NCBI GenBank assembly: GCA_037576215.1
Contig: JBANDB010000005.1
Span: forward strand, 1,054,001-1,118,000
From: Armillaria gallica
Taxonomy: Eukaryota > Basidiomycota > Agaricomycetes > Agaricales > Physalacriaceae
Direction of reading: 5' to 3'
DNA length: 64,000 nucleotides
Below, one piece after another: positions 22,151 to 33,084 of the stretch (positions are counted from its first letter, which is position 1; each line of letters starts with the position of its first letter). A model generated the notes under the pieces. It saw only the letters and a list, made by a program, of their open reading frames with translations. It searched no databases and had not been told where the DNA came from. A program made the position numbers and the translations under genes.

Positions 22151-23472
22151 GAAATGCAATAGCATCAAAAACACTAATCACACCCACACTCAACACTACA
22201 CACACAAACTCTCAAATTTGTGGGGGATTCTGATGCAATAGAAGCAGATAGAAACACAAGAACTAAACTCTCAAAATATAAGATACACATATATAGTAAT
22301 AGCATGTGTCAAGTATTTAAATTTCTCTAAGTCTAAAGACTTATAATAACAAGAGGAGCAACAGTTGTTGCTGGGCCTCAAGGCAAGATGTAGCACAATA
22401 CATGCAAGGTCAAGAGATGTCCACAAAACCTCACTAAGTCTTGAGTGATGCATGAAATGACCTCAAATGACTTGAAACACACATGCTCAAGCTTTCAAAC
22501 TGATCATAGATCCATAGGGTTCGAACATATGTCATCCAGAGACACAAAAACCTTATAAAAAACTGTCTGTAAGCCACAGAGTTTAAATCTATGCCACTTG
22601 GGAAATATATACCCTCAAGTGAGTACTAATCAAACCAAAAGGTTTAAACCTCTGCCACCTGTAGTACCTTGCATCACAAGAAACTCTTAAAACACAAGAG
22701 CATATCCACAATGACACTAACTCTTCTTCTCAGGTTAGAGTGCAAGTCAACTAATCAATCAACAGTAGCACAAGTACTACACTAGCTTTCTGTGCCTCAT
22801 GCGCAACTCAGTTCACTCAAAATGCTATCAATCACAAGTATATTCTCTTGCTCAAAGTTACAAACTAATCCAGAAGCTAGGGCATCAAGCTGAGAGCTTG
22901 CATACAACTACAATGGGGGTCTAAAACTTATACATTATAATTACGCTGCACTATTTACCTATTCTATATCTTACAAATTAGTACCACCCAATATAGTATT
23001 ATTTAGGTTGCAGAGCTCCTTTGCTCATATCCTGCACATGTCACAATTATCACACCTCACACCATAGCTTGGCACTGACTCAGGAGTCTGACTTGGGGCT
23101 AGAATCCTGTCTTTGGGTGGTGCAATGTCAGTTAGTAGTCTAATCCATGTGTAGTGACATCACTTGTTATCTCCTTGGAGTTGCAGCCTATCATATGACT
23201 TGTATTTCACTTCATAATATTTTTCTAGGCATTTCTTTGGTAGTAAAAGCAACTAGCATCTTATCTAGGCCTCACATACTTTGGCCAAAGTTAGCAATCT
23301 CAGATTTACTCAAATTCTAACATTCCAAAGTCTAAAGCACCTGGTGCCAGATCAGCTATGTCTTGCATGTCATAGATCAATGTTGTGCCAAGTCTTAATT
23401 ATCTCACAAGCATGTCCTGCTCTATTTTTAACATGCATATGTTATGCCTTGTCAAAGCACTTAGTGTTAAGT
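22151..23472. other. No gene recognised
   Basis: About 1.3 kb that abruptly replaces Helitron sequence. Short ORFs only, no domain. It may be a retroelement remnant or an LTR, but I found no paired ends. Confidence 0.3.
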
Positions 23473-23863
23473 TGTTAGATCTGAACTCCGCTCAAGAGTA
23501 AATAACAGCTGTCTCATGTTCAGGCAGTTACCAATGAGTCTCTGAGTGAAAGGAGATAAGGACTAATGTATTAGTCTTAGCAAGATATTAGTAAAGAATT
23601 CAGTATAGATAAATGTTAGCTCAAAGCTAGGGAATATACAGTGAGAGCTATACTACTTATATACTAAAAGTGAGAGTCTAAATATGAGTTCTTGGTGAGA
23701 GAAAGAAGTAAGAACATGCATAACAGAAACAATAGCTGCAAGGTTTGTTCAGTAGAGTCATGGTAAATGGTCCAGCATCTATAAATAAGATAAGCATTAA
23801 AGATAAGATAGACACTAAAGTGCTTATGAAAGAAAATGAATAAATTGTAATATTATCCTCTCA
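23473..23863 (-). mobile_element. Chromovirus 3' LTR (minus strand)
   Basis: Read on the minus strand it starts TGAGAGGATAATATTAC and ends ATCTAACA, with the TATA box TATATAA at 23663-23657. It aligns along its length with the LTRs at 32666-33084 and 56975-57339. It lies directly downstream of the chromovirus integrase and chromodomain, as a 3' LTR should. TTAAG occurs on both outer sides (23467-23471 and 23864-23868), a possible 5-bp target duplication although offset by one base on the left. Confidence 0.8.
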
Positions 23864-23889
23864 TTAAGGCAGGTGTCCTAACTGCTGTT

Positions 23890-25070
23890 ATGGTCTGCTT
23901 TAGTCATTTGAAAAATCTTCTTAGTGCATGCCCTGTGCTTTCCCCCATTTGGTTCAACCCATTTGTCATACCAATTTTTTTCCCAGTATTTGTTGACTAA
24001 AGGTGTATATGAAGGAACTTCATGCTTATAGTGCCATGTTTCAGTGGTTGAGCCATATATCAGATGATTGGCTAGTCAAATAAGATATTGCCATTCATCT
24101 CAGAGTCCAAAATGGTGTCTATCCTTGTATTGTGTGTCAATAATAATAGTGGCTTTTGGATAATCTGTTATAACAGCTTTGATGTCTTTGGCAAGGAATT
24201 CTTCAATGAGCTCATTGGCATTTATATTATCTTCCTACACCCAACTGTTCAATTCTGGTCCATAACTCTTCCATTTGACAAAGTAGTCCATGACTTGTTG
24301 GAATAGACCTCCTTGTTTTTCCTTGACCTTATGAAGTCTGCTGTCTAGGACTTTTTTTGACTTTATAATGTTTGGCTCCTTTGATAAGGTCTAGTGGTGG
24401 TGGAAGTGGTTGTTCTTGGTTAGGAAATATATATGAGGTAAGAAGTACTTCATTAAACATGGGGTGAATGCACCAGTTTGTTGAGAGTTTGAGAGTATAT
24501 GTGGATGCTCTTTTTTTGGTAGTGATTTCAAAAGGATGAGTGTGTTTGTCTGACAACTTCTTTTTAGGACAGGGAAGATGAAGATTGGTGGTGTCAAGCC
24601 ATACTTTGTCACCTGATTTGTATCTGATAGCAAATCTCCTCTTCTTGTTGTACTGGGCTCGCATCTGGTTGGTGGCCTTTTCTAACAACTGTTTGGCCTC
24701 AATATGGATTTTCTATATTTTGGAAATGAAAGTGATTGAGGCTGGTATCCAGAAAGGTGTGTGGGGTTTTATGCCTGGCATGATGTCAGAGTTAAAGCTA
24801 TGATTGATTTCGAATGGGCTCTTGCCAGTGGACAAATGCATGTGATTGTTATATGCCAATGCTGCAAGAGGAAGCCAGTGTGCCTAGTTGGTTTGGAGGT
24901 GATTGATGAAAATTCAGAGATACTTTTCAATTTTTTAGTTTACATATTCTGTTTGTCCATCAGTTTGAGGATGAAAAGTGGTGGACACATTGCTTTTTTA
25001 GAGATTCAACTGTGCTGTCAGGTACAGGACAGCATATCACAGTATTAAGAGGATGAGAGGCCAAGGCTGC
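23890..25070 (-). pseudogene. Ty3/gypsy chromovirus pol, 3' end: integrase C-terminus and chromodomain
   Basis: The minus strand reads FHPQTDGQTE (about 24985-24955), the conserved integrase motif near the third catalytic residue. PLAALAYNNHMH follows (about 24870), then the GPY/F-like module with YKSGDKVWLDTTNL and ISxx-type strands (24640-24400). In a shifted frame (24358-24190) comes a chromodomain with DYFVKWKSYGP, ELNSW and ANELIEEF. Chromodomains steer integration to methylated-histone chromatin. The integrase C-terminus and chromodomain are in different frames, and stops occur in both. Gag, protease and RT are missing upstream, so this is a 5'-truncated copy ending in the LTR at 23473-23863. 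Confidence 0.85.
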
Positions 25071-25079
25071 AAAAAGAAT

Positions 25080-27705
25080 GAGCAGATGAGGTTTTGGTCA
25101 GAAAGAGGAGACTTATCTGGCAAGTTTGTAGACTCAGAAGTGAATGATCCACTATAAAGCACACTATTGACATTGATGTCACCTTAGAATGATAAGTTTT
25201 GATGGGCTTTTAAATGAGCAGTTTGAAGCAAAACCAACCACATAAAAATCAGCAAGGTACTACACCCAGTTTTCAGTGATGCTGAGAGACTACAGAAGAG
25301 GACATACCTAATATGTGAAGACCAGAAGGATTTAACTCATGAAAAAAAATGCACCAATCAGATCCAAGACAGATATCTTCAGTAAAAGCATTGGATGCAT
25401 GAAAATCAATGAAAGCACTGCCACAATTGACACTATGCTCATAAATAGTGATAAGAAACTGGTGACATAGTGCTGAAAGTATTCCCCATGAACAAAGAAG
25501 AGTGGATGGCAAATAAGAACAAGAGCAATAACAGATAAATAGAAACTAGGATGACCCTATTAACATTAACAGTGAGTATGAGAATAGAGGGGCATATTGC
25601 TAAGCATGCAACATCAAAGTAACAGTAATAGGATGTCAGACATAAGCAGCAACAACAGCTATCCCTAACATTCTGACTTTGAAAGAAATTTATTTGTACC
25701 AAGCTGGGTTAAGTTTTTACAATTAGCAGTTCCCATGACTTTTGGGATGGCCTCAGCTTCAAGTTTTAGTAACTATGATCCTTTGAAAAACCTACTACTA
25801 ATGTACTTACCATTTGAAAGAAATCCTTCCAGTTTAGCTAAGCAAAACTATAGACAAGTGTGATAGTAACAGGAAGTCACATGTAAACAGTGACAGAAAA
25901 AGCAACAGCCACCCTGAAGTTCTGATTTTTAAAGGAATTTATTTGTGAATAGGCATACTGAATTTCTATCATTAGCAGTTTCCATAACTTTGTGGAAAGC
26001 CCCAGCTTAAAGTTTTCATAACTATGATCTCTCAATAAAACCTATTATTAACATAGCAGAAATTTCTGGAATCCATGAGAATTCACAAAGCAATTGATAT
26101 TGTCCAAGATCCAAACAGCTCTATCTTGACTGCTGTAGATTCTCAGCAGTTAGTAACTATTTTTAAATAGCTTAAATTAATTACTGATGATTTCTATAGG
26201 ATGTAAAAAAGAATTATGAATGGGAGACAAGCCTGTATCAAAGTCTTATATATATATAGAATGTGGGATAGGGACAAGCAGACATTCTTCAAGGTGAGAT
26301 TAATTTCAAAGCCAATGAACATATTTGCAAAAGGGCCCAAAATTTCATTTTATTATACAGAGTCAAAATATTTTTTAAAGTAGTTGGAAAGGGAACCTAC
26401 CTACCTCTATAATAACATTATGATGTAATATACCCATATAAGATATATATTTATCATTCAGCTTGCTTTGGCTTCTTATAGCCCTATACTTTGACTGCAA
26501 CTAGCACAGTATTGTATGCTTGCATACACTATCATGTTGTCAATAGATACTTGCATTATTCAACTATTTCCAGTACTTATCCTTAAATATTTCCATTGTT
26601 TGCCAATAGTGTCTTGTAAATCCATAAGCTGCATCATATGCATAGAAAATCTAAAAACATAATTTCCAGGATATTATCTGTGGTTTATTAGGACAAATTT
26701 ATGGTAGAAGCATAGCATTGAAGTATTTTTAAGTTCTACATGCATCATACTATTTAAAATGCAAAGATCTTCATAAAAAATCTAACCTTTCAAATATTTT
26801 TTAATGATATTCAACCAGGAACCTACCTACCACTGGCATGTACTGGGCTGCAATTTCCAGGCCCTCTTGCATATCTGAGCTATTTTTGTCTTAGGTCATG
26901 TGCTGTAAGAATATTTTATGGAAACAACTGTACCACAATAATATTCTTCTTTCATTGGTGTCAACATGGTAACCACACTAGGAAAATACTGTTTTATATC
27001 TCCTAGGATAAAAAATAGTACCATTCTTTATAACTTGGAGAATCATCCTTTTATAGACTGCTTTATATGTGTATGTTTTTCTGAATTGTGTGTACCATTG
27101 TATTCTCACTATTCTTCCTTATAGATTCATGAAATTGTGACAGCAATTGAATTTATTTATAGCTTAAATTCCAATATCACTCATGGTGATATCCATAGGG
27201 TAGGTAAATCATTCTGCAGGTTGTAATATATATGAACTGATATGTATAGAACAACATCATTGTCAATAAGAACAATCACTGTTATCTAGCTAAATTTGGA
27301 GCCTCAATTATTGTTACTATAAACATTCCTTTTCATGACATCATATTGCAGGGCTCATTACAGTAGCTCTGTCCTAAATTATAAGTGTATGATTCAATGA
27401 ATATTCAGAGTCATCTCTCAGGCAGATATTTATGCACTTGGATGCACAATCATCAAGGTATGTGAGTCTTCTATATGGCAATATTTGGAGATTCATTGCC
27501 AATGACAGATATATGCTCTCAATTATCCTTTTATTCATATTCAATCTTTTACTGCTCTTTCAAGTGCTATAACTGCAGGCATTACTTTTCCACAGCCCAA
27601 TTAAAACTCTTCTGATTGACTTCGGTAGCTTATAGAGCAATGCATAGTATATAAGCCAGGGCAGAGTCTCAATACAGCTCAAGTTAGGGTCTTATTAGCT
27701 AAAAT
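25080..27705. other. AT-rich, CpG-poor non-coding stretch
   Basis: No coding frame with a recognisable motif. CG is nearly absent, which suggests old repeat sequence. An imperfect direct duplication lies at 25605-26052. Confidence 0.4.
25605..26052. repeat. Imperfect tandem duplication, unit about 200 bp
   Basis: 25605-25812 and about 25855-26052 share blocks in the same order: AAGAAATTTATTTGT against AAGGAATTTATTTGT, ATTAGCAGTT, CCCATGACTTTxxGG against CCATAACTTTGTGG, and AACTATGATC. The period is about 245 bp. No coding function is seen. Confidence 0.6.
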
Positions 27706-27709
27706 GTAA

Positions 27710-27975
27710 TACTGCATGATGGTCTCAATAATTGAGCCTTGAATATTGAATCTGAATAATATTTATTGTTAGTCATTTTCTTGCCTAATATATTGAAAAA
27801 ATAAGTTAAATATCTTTTCAATATTTGAGATTTTATACAGTTTTGAGCCAATTTTTTACAAATATAAAAAAAATATTTGTCAAAGCTTTTATTTATTTTA
27901 GGTGCAAATATGATAAAAATAAATGTTTTTCAAACTTGATATTTCAGCCTCATTTATTGAAGCTATCATGCAATG
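27710..27975. mobile_element. CACTA-type miniature element, family 2, copy A
   Basis: The left end is TACTGCATGATGGTCTCAATAATTGAGCC; the right end reads in reverse CATTGCATGATAGCTTCAATAAATGAGGC. TAA flanks both sides (27707-27709, 27976-27978). The 3-bp duplication and ends match copy B (31243-31507). 266 bp, non-coding. Confidence 0.7.
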
Positions 27976-27979
27976 TAAA

Positions 27980-28600
27980 GAAGACAAATGTATATCTTAT
28001 AACAAGAGAATGCATAAATGATATCATTATATTTATGTGAATCTCTCAGGTTTTCACACCTATAATATATGTCACAGCTGAGAAATTAAAAAATATTAAG
28101 AAGTTTCATATTCCATTATACACAGTAGTTATTGCAGCATCATTAATTTACATCTAGGCTAAAAATGTTAGAATTGTGAGGCTGAACTCAAACAAAGTGA
28201 GTAGCAAGTTAGTTTACATCTGTGACAAATATGAATTGGAGACTAACTACGAAATATCTAGCCTTATATACTACAAAATCCCCTTGGAAATATGCCAATA
28301 CATAAGTAAATTGAAATGAGAACCAAACAGTAACTAACTGTCTACCATAAGAGGCTCAAATACCTCACAAGTAATTCTTACTAAGTAGGGCTGTAAAGAT
28401 GGCAATGCACTGGTGGATTCCACTGAACTATTGCTCTGGGATGGGGAGTCATGACAAATGAAACATACTGCTGATTAAACAGTGTTACAAGAATTCTTGA
28501 TGTTAGAAATAGAAAATGATCAGAGGCAGTCTGTTGTGCAATTTTAAGAGAACAAGAAGGAATATAAGCAAAGGAATGGAGAACAAACTCCTTATGTTAT
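27980..28600. other. No gene recognised
   Basis: AT-rich spacer between the CACTA-type element and R1 copy 2; nothing supported. Confidence 0.3.
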
Positions 28601-29743
28601 AAACCTTACAAGCCTATGCCCCGTGTCTTTGTCATGATTGCCAGACTCTCATACCTTGGGTCTCAGCAACCTGACTGTGACATAGGACTTCAGCTTGTTG
28701 GGGCCTGCCCCAAACCCAGCTTATTACTTGAAAGTGTCAATTATTATTCTCATAGATGCCAGATATAGATGCTATATTATTGCTCTTAAATTACATCTTT
28801 TGCTCCTACATCTGCATCAGATTCAGAGCTCAGAGTGTTTTTTAAATATGCCTCCATCTGTATATATGTTAGAATCAAAATAGGGCTTCAATGCCTTCAC
28901 ACTGTAATATATATGATGACTGATCTACAGCTGTATGAATGATGGTGTAAAATTTGAAGTTTGACAATGCTAAACTCCATATTAAAGTGGTCATGTTACA
29001 GGGTAAGGCTCACATTAGAAAATAAATTAGTGTGTAATATCAATTAAGTTCTAAATAGTTTCCTTATATATGCATCTAGGTGTTATAGCATAACTATAGT
29101 AAATATCTTCAGTAAACCTCATAGCATTAACACTGGTACCACCTGAGGCTGCTGAGAAGTTGTACCTTGTGAGGACATGACTGTGTCAGTGAGGCCCAAT
29201 GTTTGTTCTATACTGTAGTATAGGCTGCATAGCTGCATACTGTAGTATTTTGACTGTATCTTCACAGGATGTTAAGTGTTATACATATTTTCACCCAGTT
29301 ACATCTTCATTATAGTGTCATCTATCTTAATAAGCAGTTCGGTGCATGCTGGACCAAAAATTATTGCTTTATTGAGTAGTTTAAGGCATCAAATGAGCCT
29401 GTTATATGTTATGAAATTCACTAATCTTCACATAATAGACCCCCATTATGTATTATATGAAGATACAGTCAAAAAGTTACAGTCGTAGTAGGTAATGCAT
29501 GTATAGTATGGACTCTAGCCAGTCATCTTCAAAGGGACAGTGATCAGAATACAATTTTCTCCTCCTTGTCAAATTCTATTTGCTAGGTAGAGATGACATG
29601 TATGCATATTATATATGGTTATAACTTATGACTGTAAGCTATATGGTAAAAGAGTCTCAATGGTTTAGTACAGGTTTTGTCTGTATACTCTACCATACCT
29701 ATCTCTATACAGGTGGCATTTAGAAGATCAGTGATCTATCTTG

Positions 29744-30006
29744 CACTGCATGGAGAATCCAATATTTTAGCTTACAATATTGAATTTTATAACTATTTAT
29801 TTTTTCAATATGTTGCTCTAAAATATTGAAATAATATTTTTAATATATTTGTGATATTTGAGAAATTTCCAATAATTTTTCAATAAACAAGAATATCAGA
29901 ATAATAATCAAAATAACTTCTCAATATTTCAGAGCAACATATTAAAAAAATAAATAGTTATAGAATTCAATATTCTAAGCCAAGATATTGGATTCTCCAT
30001 GCAGTG
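29744..30006. mobile_element. CACTA-type foldback miniature element, family 1, copy 2
   Basis: It starts CACTGCATGGAGAATCC and ends GGATTCTCCATGCAGTG, perfect inverted repeats over the outer 17 bp that continue with few mismatches. TTG flanks both sides (29741-29743, 30007-30009). It is 263 bp and non-coding. Confidence 0.85.
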
Positions 30007-30059
30007 TTGGATGAGATTTATGATCAAAATGTTATATTTTGTTAATTGTACTCATAATA

Positions 30060-30285
30060 TACTGCATAGAGAATTTAATATTTTAGTTTAAAATATTGAA
30101 TTCTATAATTTTTTTATTTTTTATTCAATATACTAGACTGAAATATTGAGATAATATTTTTAATATATTTGTGATATTTGAAAAATTTCTAATATTTTTT
30201 CAATATTCCAGTATGGAAGTTGAAAAAAATAAATAGTTATAGAATTCAATATTTTAAGCTAAAATATTAGATTCTCCATGCAGTA
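30060..30285. mobile_element. CACTA-type foldback miniature element, family 1, copy 3
   Basis: It starts TACTGCATAGAGAATTTAATATTTTAG and its right end reads in reverse TACTGCATGGAGAATCTAATATTTTAG. The outer 3-mers are ATA and ACA, one mismatch, so the target duplication is only suggestive. It lies 53 bp after copy 2. Confidence 0.65.
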
Positions 30286-31242
30286 ACATGTACAAAATAA
30301 TAGGTATACACATCAATTTGACCTACCTATACAATATCCATACAAATACAGTGATAAAAATTAAATTCCAAAGTGCTGATAGTACAGGTAGTATAGGCCT
30401 GTATACTATTAGATTTCTACTGTAGCTTCACAGTATGTTATGTGTTATGCTTTATAATAATATAATGGCTGGGCTATAGTTTTATGAGGTTAAGTTACAT
30501 GTTATAGTTAATGAATTTAGCTTCATTTGTAATTTGGTAGAGTATGGAAACCCTCAAAGTGGCTTAAGGCTTTGAAGATATGGGAGATTCAGATATTTCA
30601 TTGTATTACTTGTATATACCTTCTGTATCAGAAGAACATATCCATAATGTAAGAGGTGAAATTTCAGATTTTTGCAGAGAAATTAGACTAAAATTAGGCT
30701 GTTTGGTCACTAAGATACCATAGCTTCACAGAGCCATGTTATGTGTTATACATTACTGGGAGCTTCACTACATTGGTCCTGGTTACATATTACATGAATT
30801 AACAGTCAAAATTGAACAGTATATGATACTCACATCCACTGTATGTACAGGTATAGTGGGTATCCCTACTGCTGGGAAAGGCTTGCAAATGCCTTATATA
30901 AATTAGTAACAAATTTGCATGCCATCTGTATTACCTATATTTTAATGATCTTGAGGCTCTGGATTCTATATGTTGTAAACTCCACATCTAATACTTGTTG
31001 AGTCTTGACTCATTTGGTGTTGCACAGATTACAATGCTTGTTAAACTTGCTCAAACAATGCTCAATATTTACTTTACAGTCTACAGCATGCATAGTTGGT
31101 GGATAGTCTAAGTTTAATGAATATTGGGTGCCAGCTATGCCAATGATGTGTCATAGGGGAATTGCAGAGGCAGCAACACAACAAAATTGAAACTTGCTGT
31201 AGAGAGGCAGCAGTAATGGCAGTGCAACAAAATTGAAACTCA

Positions 31243-31507
31243 CACTACATGGTGATTTTAATAATTGAGCCTTAAGTATTGAATCTAAAAGATATTTATT
31301 TTCAGTCACTTTTGTGCTTAATATACTGAAGAAATATATAAAATAATTTTTCAATATTTAAGATTTAATGCAGTTTTGAGGCAATTTTCACAAATATAAA
31401 AAAGATATGAACAATTTCTTTTGCCTATTTTAAGCTCAAATATAATAAAAATAAAAATCTTTCAAATTCAATATTTAAGCTTTGTTTATTGAAGCCATCA
31501 TACAGTG
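31243..31507. mobile_element. CACTA-type miniature element, family 2, copy B
   Basis: The left end is CACTACATGGTGATTTTAATAATTGAG; the right end reads in reverse CACTGTATGATGGCTTCAATAAAC. TCA flanks both ends (31240-31242, 31508-31510). 265 bp, alignable along its length with 27710-27975, and inserted in R1 copy 2. Confidence 0.75.
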
Positions 31508-31610
31508 TCAGCTAGAAGAGGCCAGGGTATGGCAATAGCTGGAAAATTCAAAGTCAGCTTATTATATCAGCTACCTGTCTTAATATATAGATAGCTGTGT
31601 ACAAGTAGCT

Positions 31611-32665
31611 GGAACTTTTTGAATCTGTGTTCATCATGAATAAACAGTACAGCATGAGCATCTATATATTATGGTCTACATAATCAGAAAGTCAACAAAC
31701 ATTAAAAAAATTGCTGGTATGAAAAGACTAGAAATGAAAAAGTGTTGACCATTGCAATGAAAAGGGTACAACGCATTGAGTTAAAGATCCTATTCAGTTA
31801 TATCAGCTTAAGACACCAAGAACCACTAGAGAAACAGATACAGTATTCAGGCCAAAGATCTGGACTTATATATTATGTCTGTGGAGAATCCAAGTTTTCA
31901 AGTTTTCAAGTGGATGCAACTGTAAGGAATGTGTGCTGATAAAATGTTGAGGTTGTTTGGTCTAGGTGTTAGTTTGCCTAATTTTAATATGTATATTTTA
32001 TCAGTCAGCTGTTTGAACCCTCATCTGGTCAGTCTTGTTTTTCTTTTGATCATGTCATATTTGCTAAGGCTTCAGAGGGATTTCTGTCACTTTGAACAAA
32101 AAAATCAGGCATTGAAAGTACTGCACCATGCTCAGTATTGTTAAGCACACCAGCAAGTATTATTACCATTGCTTTGAAATGGCTTTTGTTAAGATTCTGC
32201 TAAAATTGGATATGCAAGCATAAGGCAAGTAGCAATGATCAAAGTGAGGTAAGATTTATTAGAGATGATGTATGTCATTAGGAAATAGAATGGATTTCAG
32301 TAAGGGTTTGTGAGGAGACCTGAGTGGTCTGGTTTGTAAAGTAAATGAATATAGCAAGTGTAAAGTAATTACTGAAGGGAAGAAGCCAGTAAGCACGAAG
32401 TAATTACCAATGCAGAAACCCAGTAAGTGCAAAGCTATTACAGGGCAGAGGTGATGGCAAGTGCTAGGCATATCCAATGAGTTGTTCAGCAAGTGCTTGG
32501 TGTAGCTGAGAGTTCATGCAGTGTGAGGGGTACTGAAAGTAATAGATTAGTTAATCTTCTCATACAATGGTAAGTACAGCTTTATATACTAGGGATGGTT
32601 TGAATCATTGTTGTTCTACAATGTTCTACTATATTATAGTGTCTGTAAGAGAAATAGAGACAGTA
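31611..32665. other. No gene recognised; contains a short minisatellite
   Basis: No supported gene. At 32353-32453 three units of about 34-35 bp (AGTAAG.GC.AAGTAATTAC-like) are repeated head to tail. Confidence 0.4.
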
Positions 32666-33084
32666 AGAGAGGATATGAGTATGTTATGATTTATTTACTT
32701 TTTCTTATCTAAGCACCTCAGTAGCTATCTTATCTTTGGTGCTTCTCTTATCTCATCTTATCTACAGATGTCCGGACCAGTTACCATAACTCTACTAAAC
32801 GACCATCCGACAAGTTCGCAACCACCATTCGCCTTACACATGTTTTCACTTCTTTCTCTCACAAAGGACTTATTATTAGACTCTCACTTTTAGTATATAA
32901 GTAGCATCGCTCTTGCTGTATAGTCTCTAGCTTTGAGCTAATGTTTATTCATACCAAACTCTTTTCTTAATACTCGCCTAGAACTAAGACATTAGTCTTA
33001 TCTCTTTTTGCCATGAGACTCAACAGTGACTGCCTGAACATGAGACAGCCATTGTTTACTCTTGATTGGAGGTTGGGTCTAACA
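32666..33084 (+). mobile_element. Chromovirus LTR, probably the 5' LTR
   Basis: It aligns with the LTRs at 23473-23863 (reverse) and 56975-57339. It starts AGAGAGGATA (first base T in the other copy), has TATATAA at 32894-32900 and ends TCTAACA. The outer 5-mers CAGTA and ATTAG do not match, so it is not a solo LTR. A gag-like region follows on the same strand, consistent with a 5' LTR. Confidence 0.75.

Larger units (their letters stand above)
28600..31610 (+). repeat. Dispersed repeat R1, copy 2 (with three CACTA-type insertions)
   Basis: It starts CAAGCCTATGCCCCGTGTC like copy 1 (4970) and contains the hairpin-forming TTGGGGCCTGCCCCAA at 28697-28712. Further matches to the other copies lie at 29240-29300, 30420-30480, 31020-31240 and 31510-31590. 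Three miniature elements interrupt it. It is very worn and non-coding. Confidence 0.5.
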
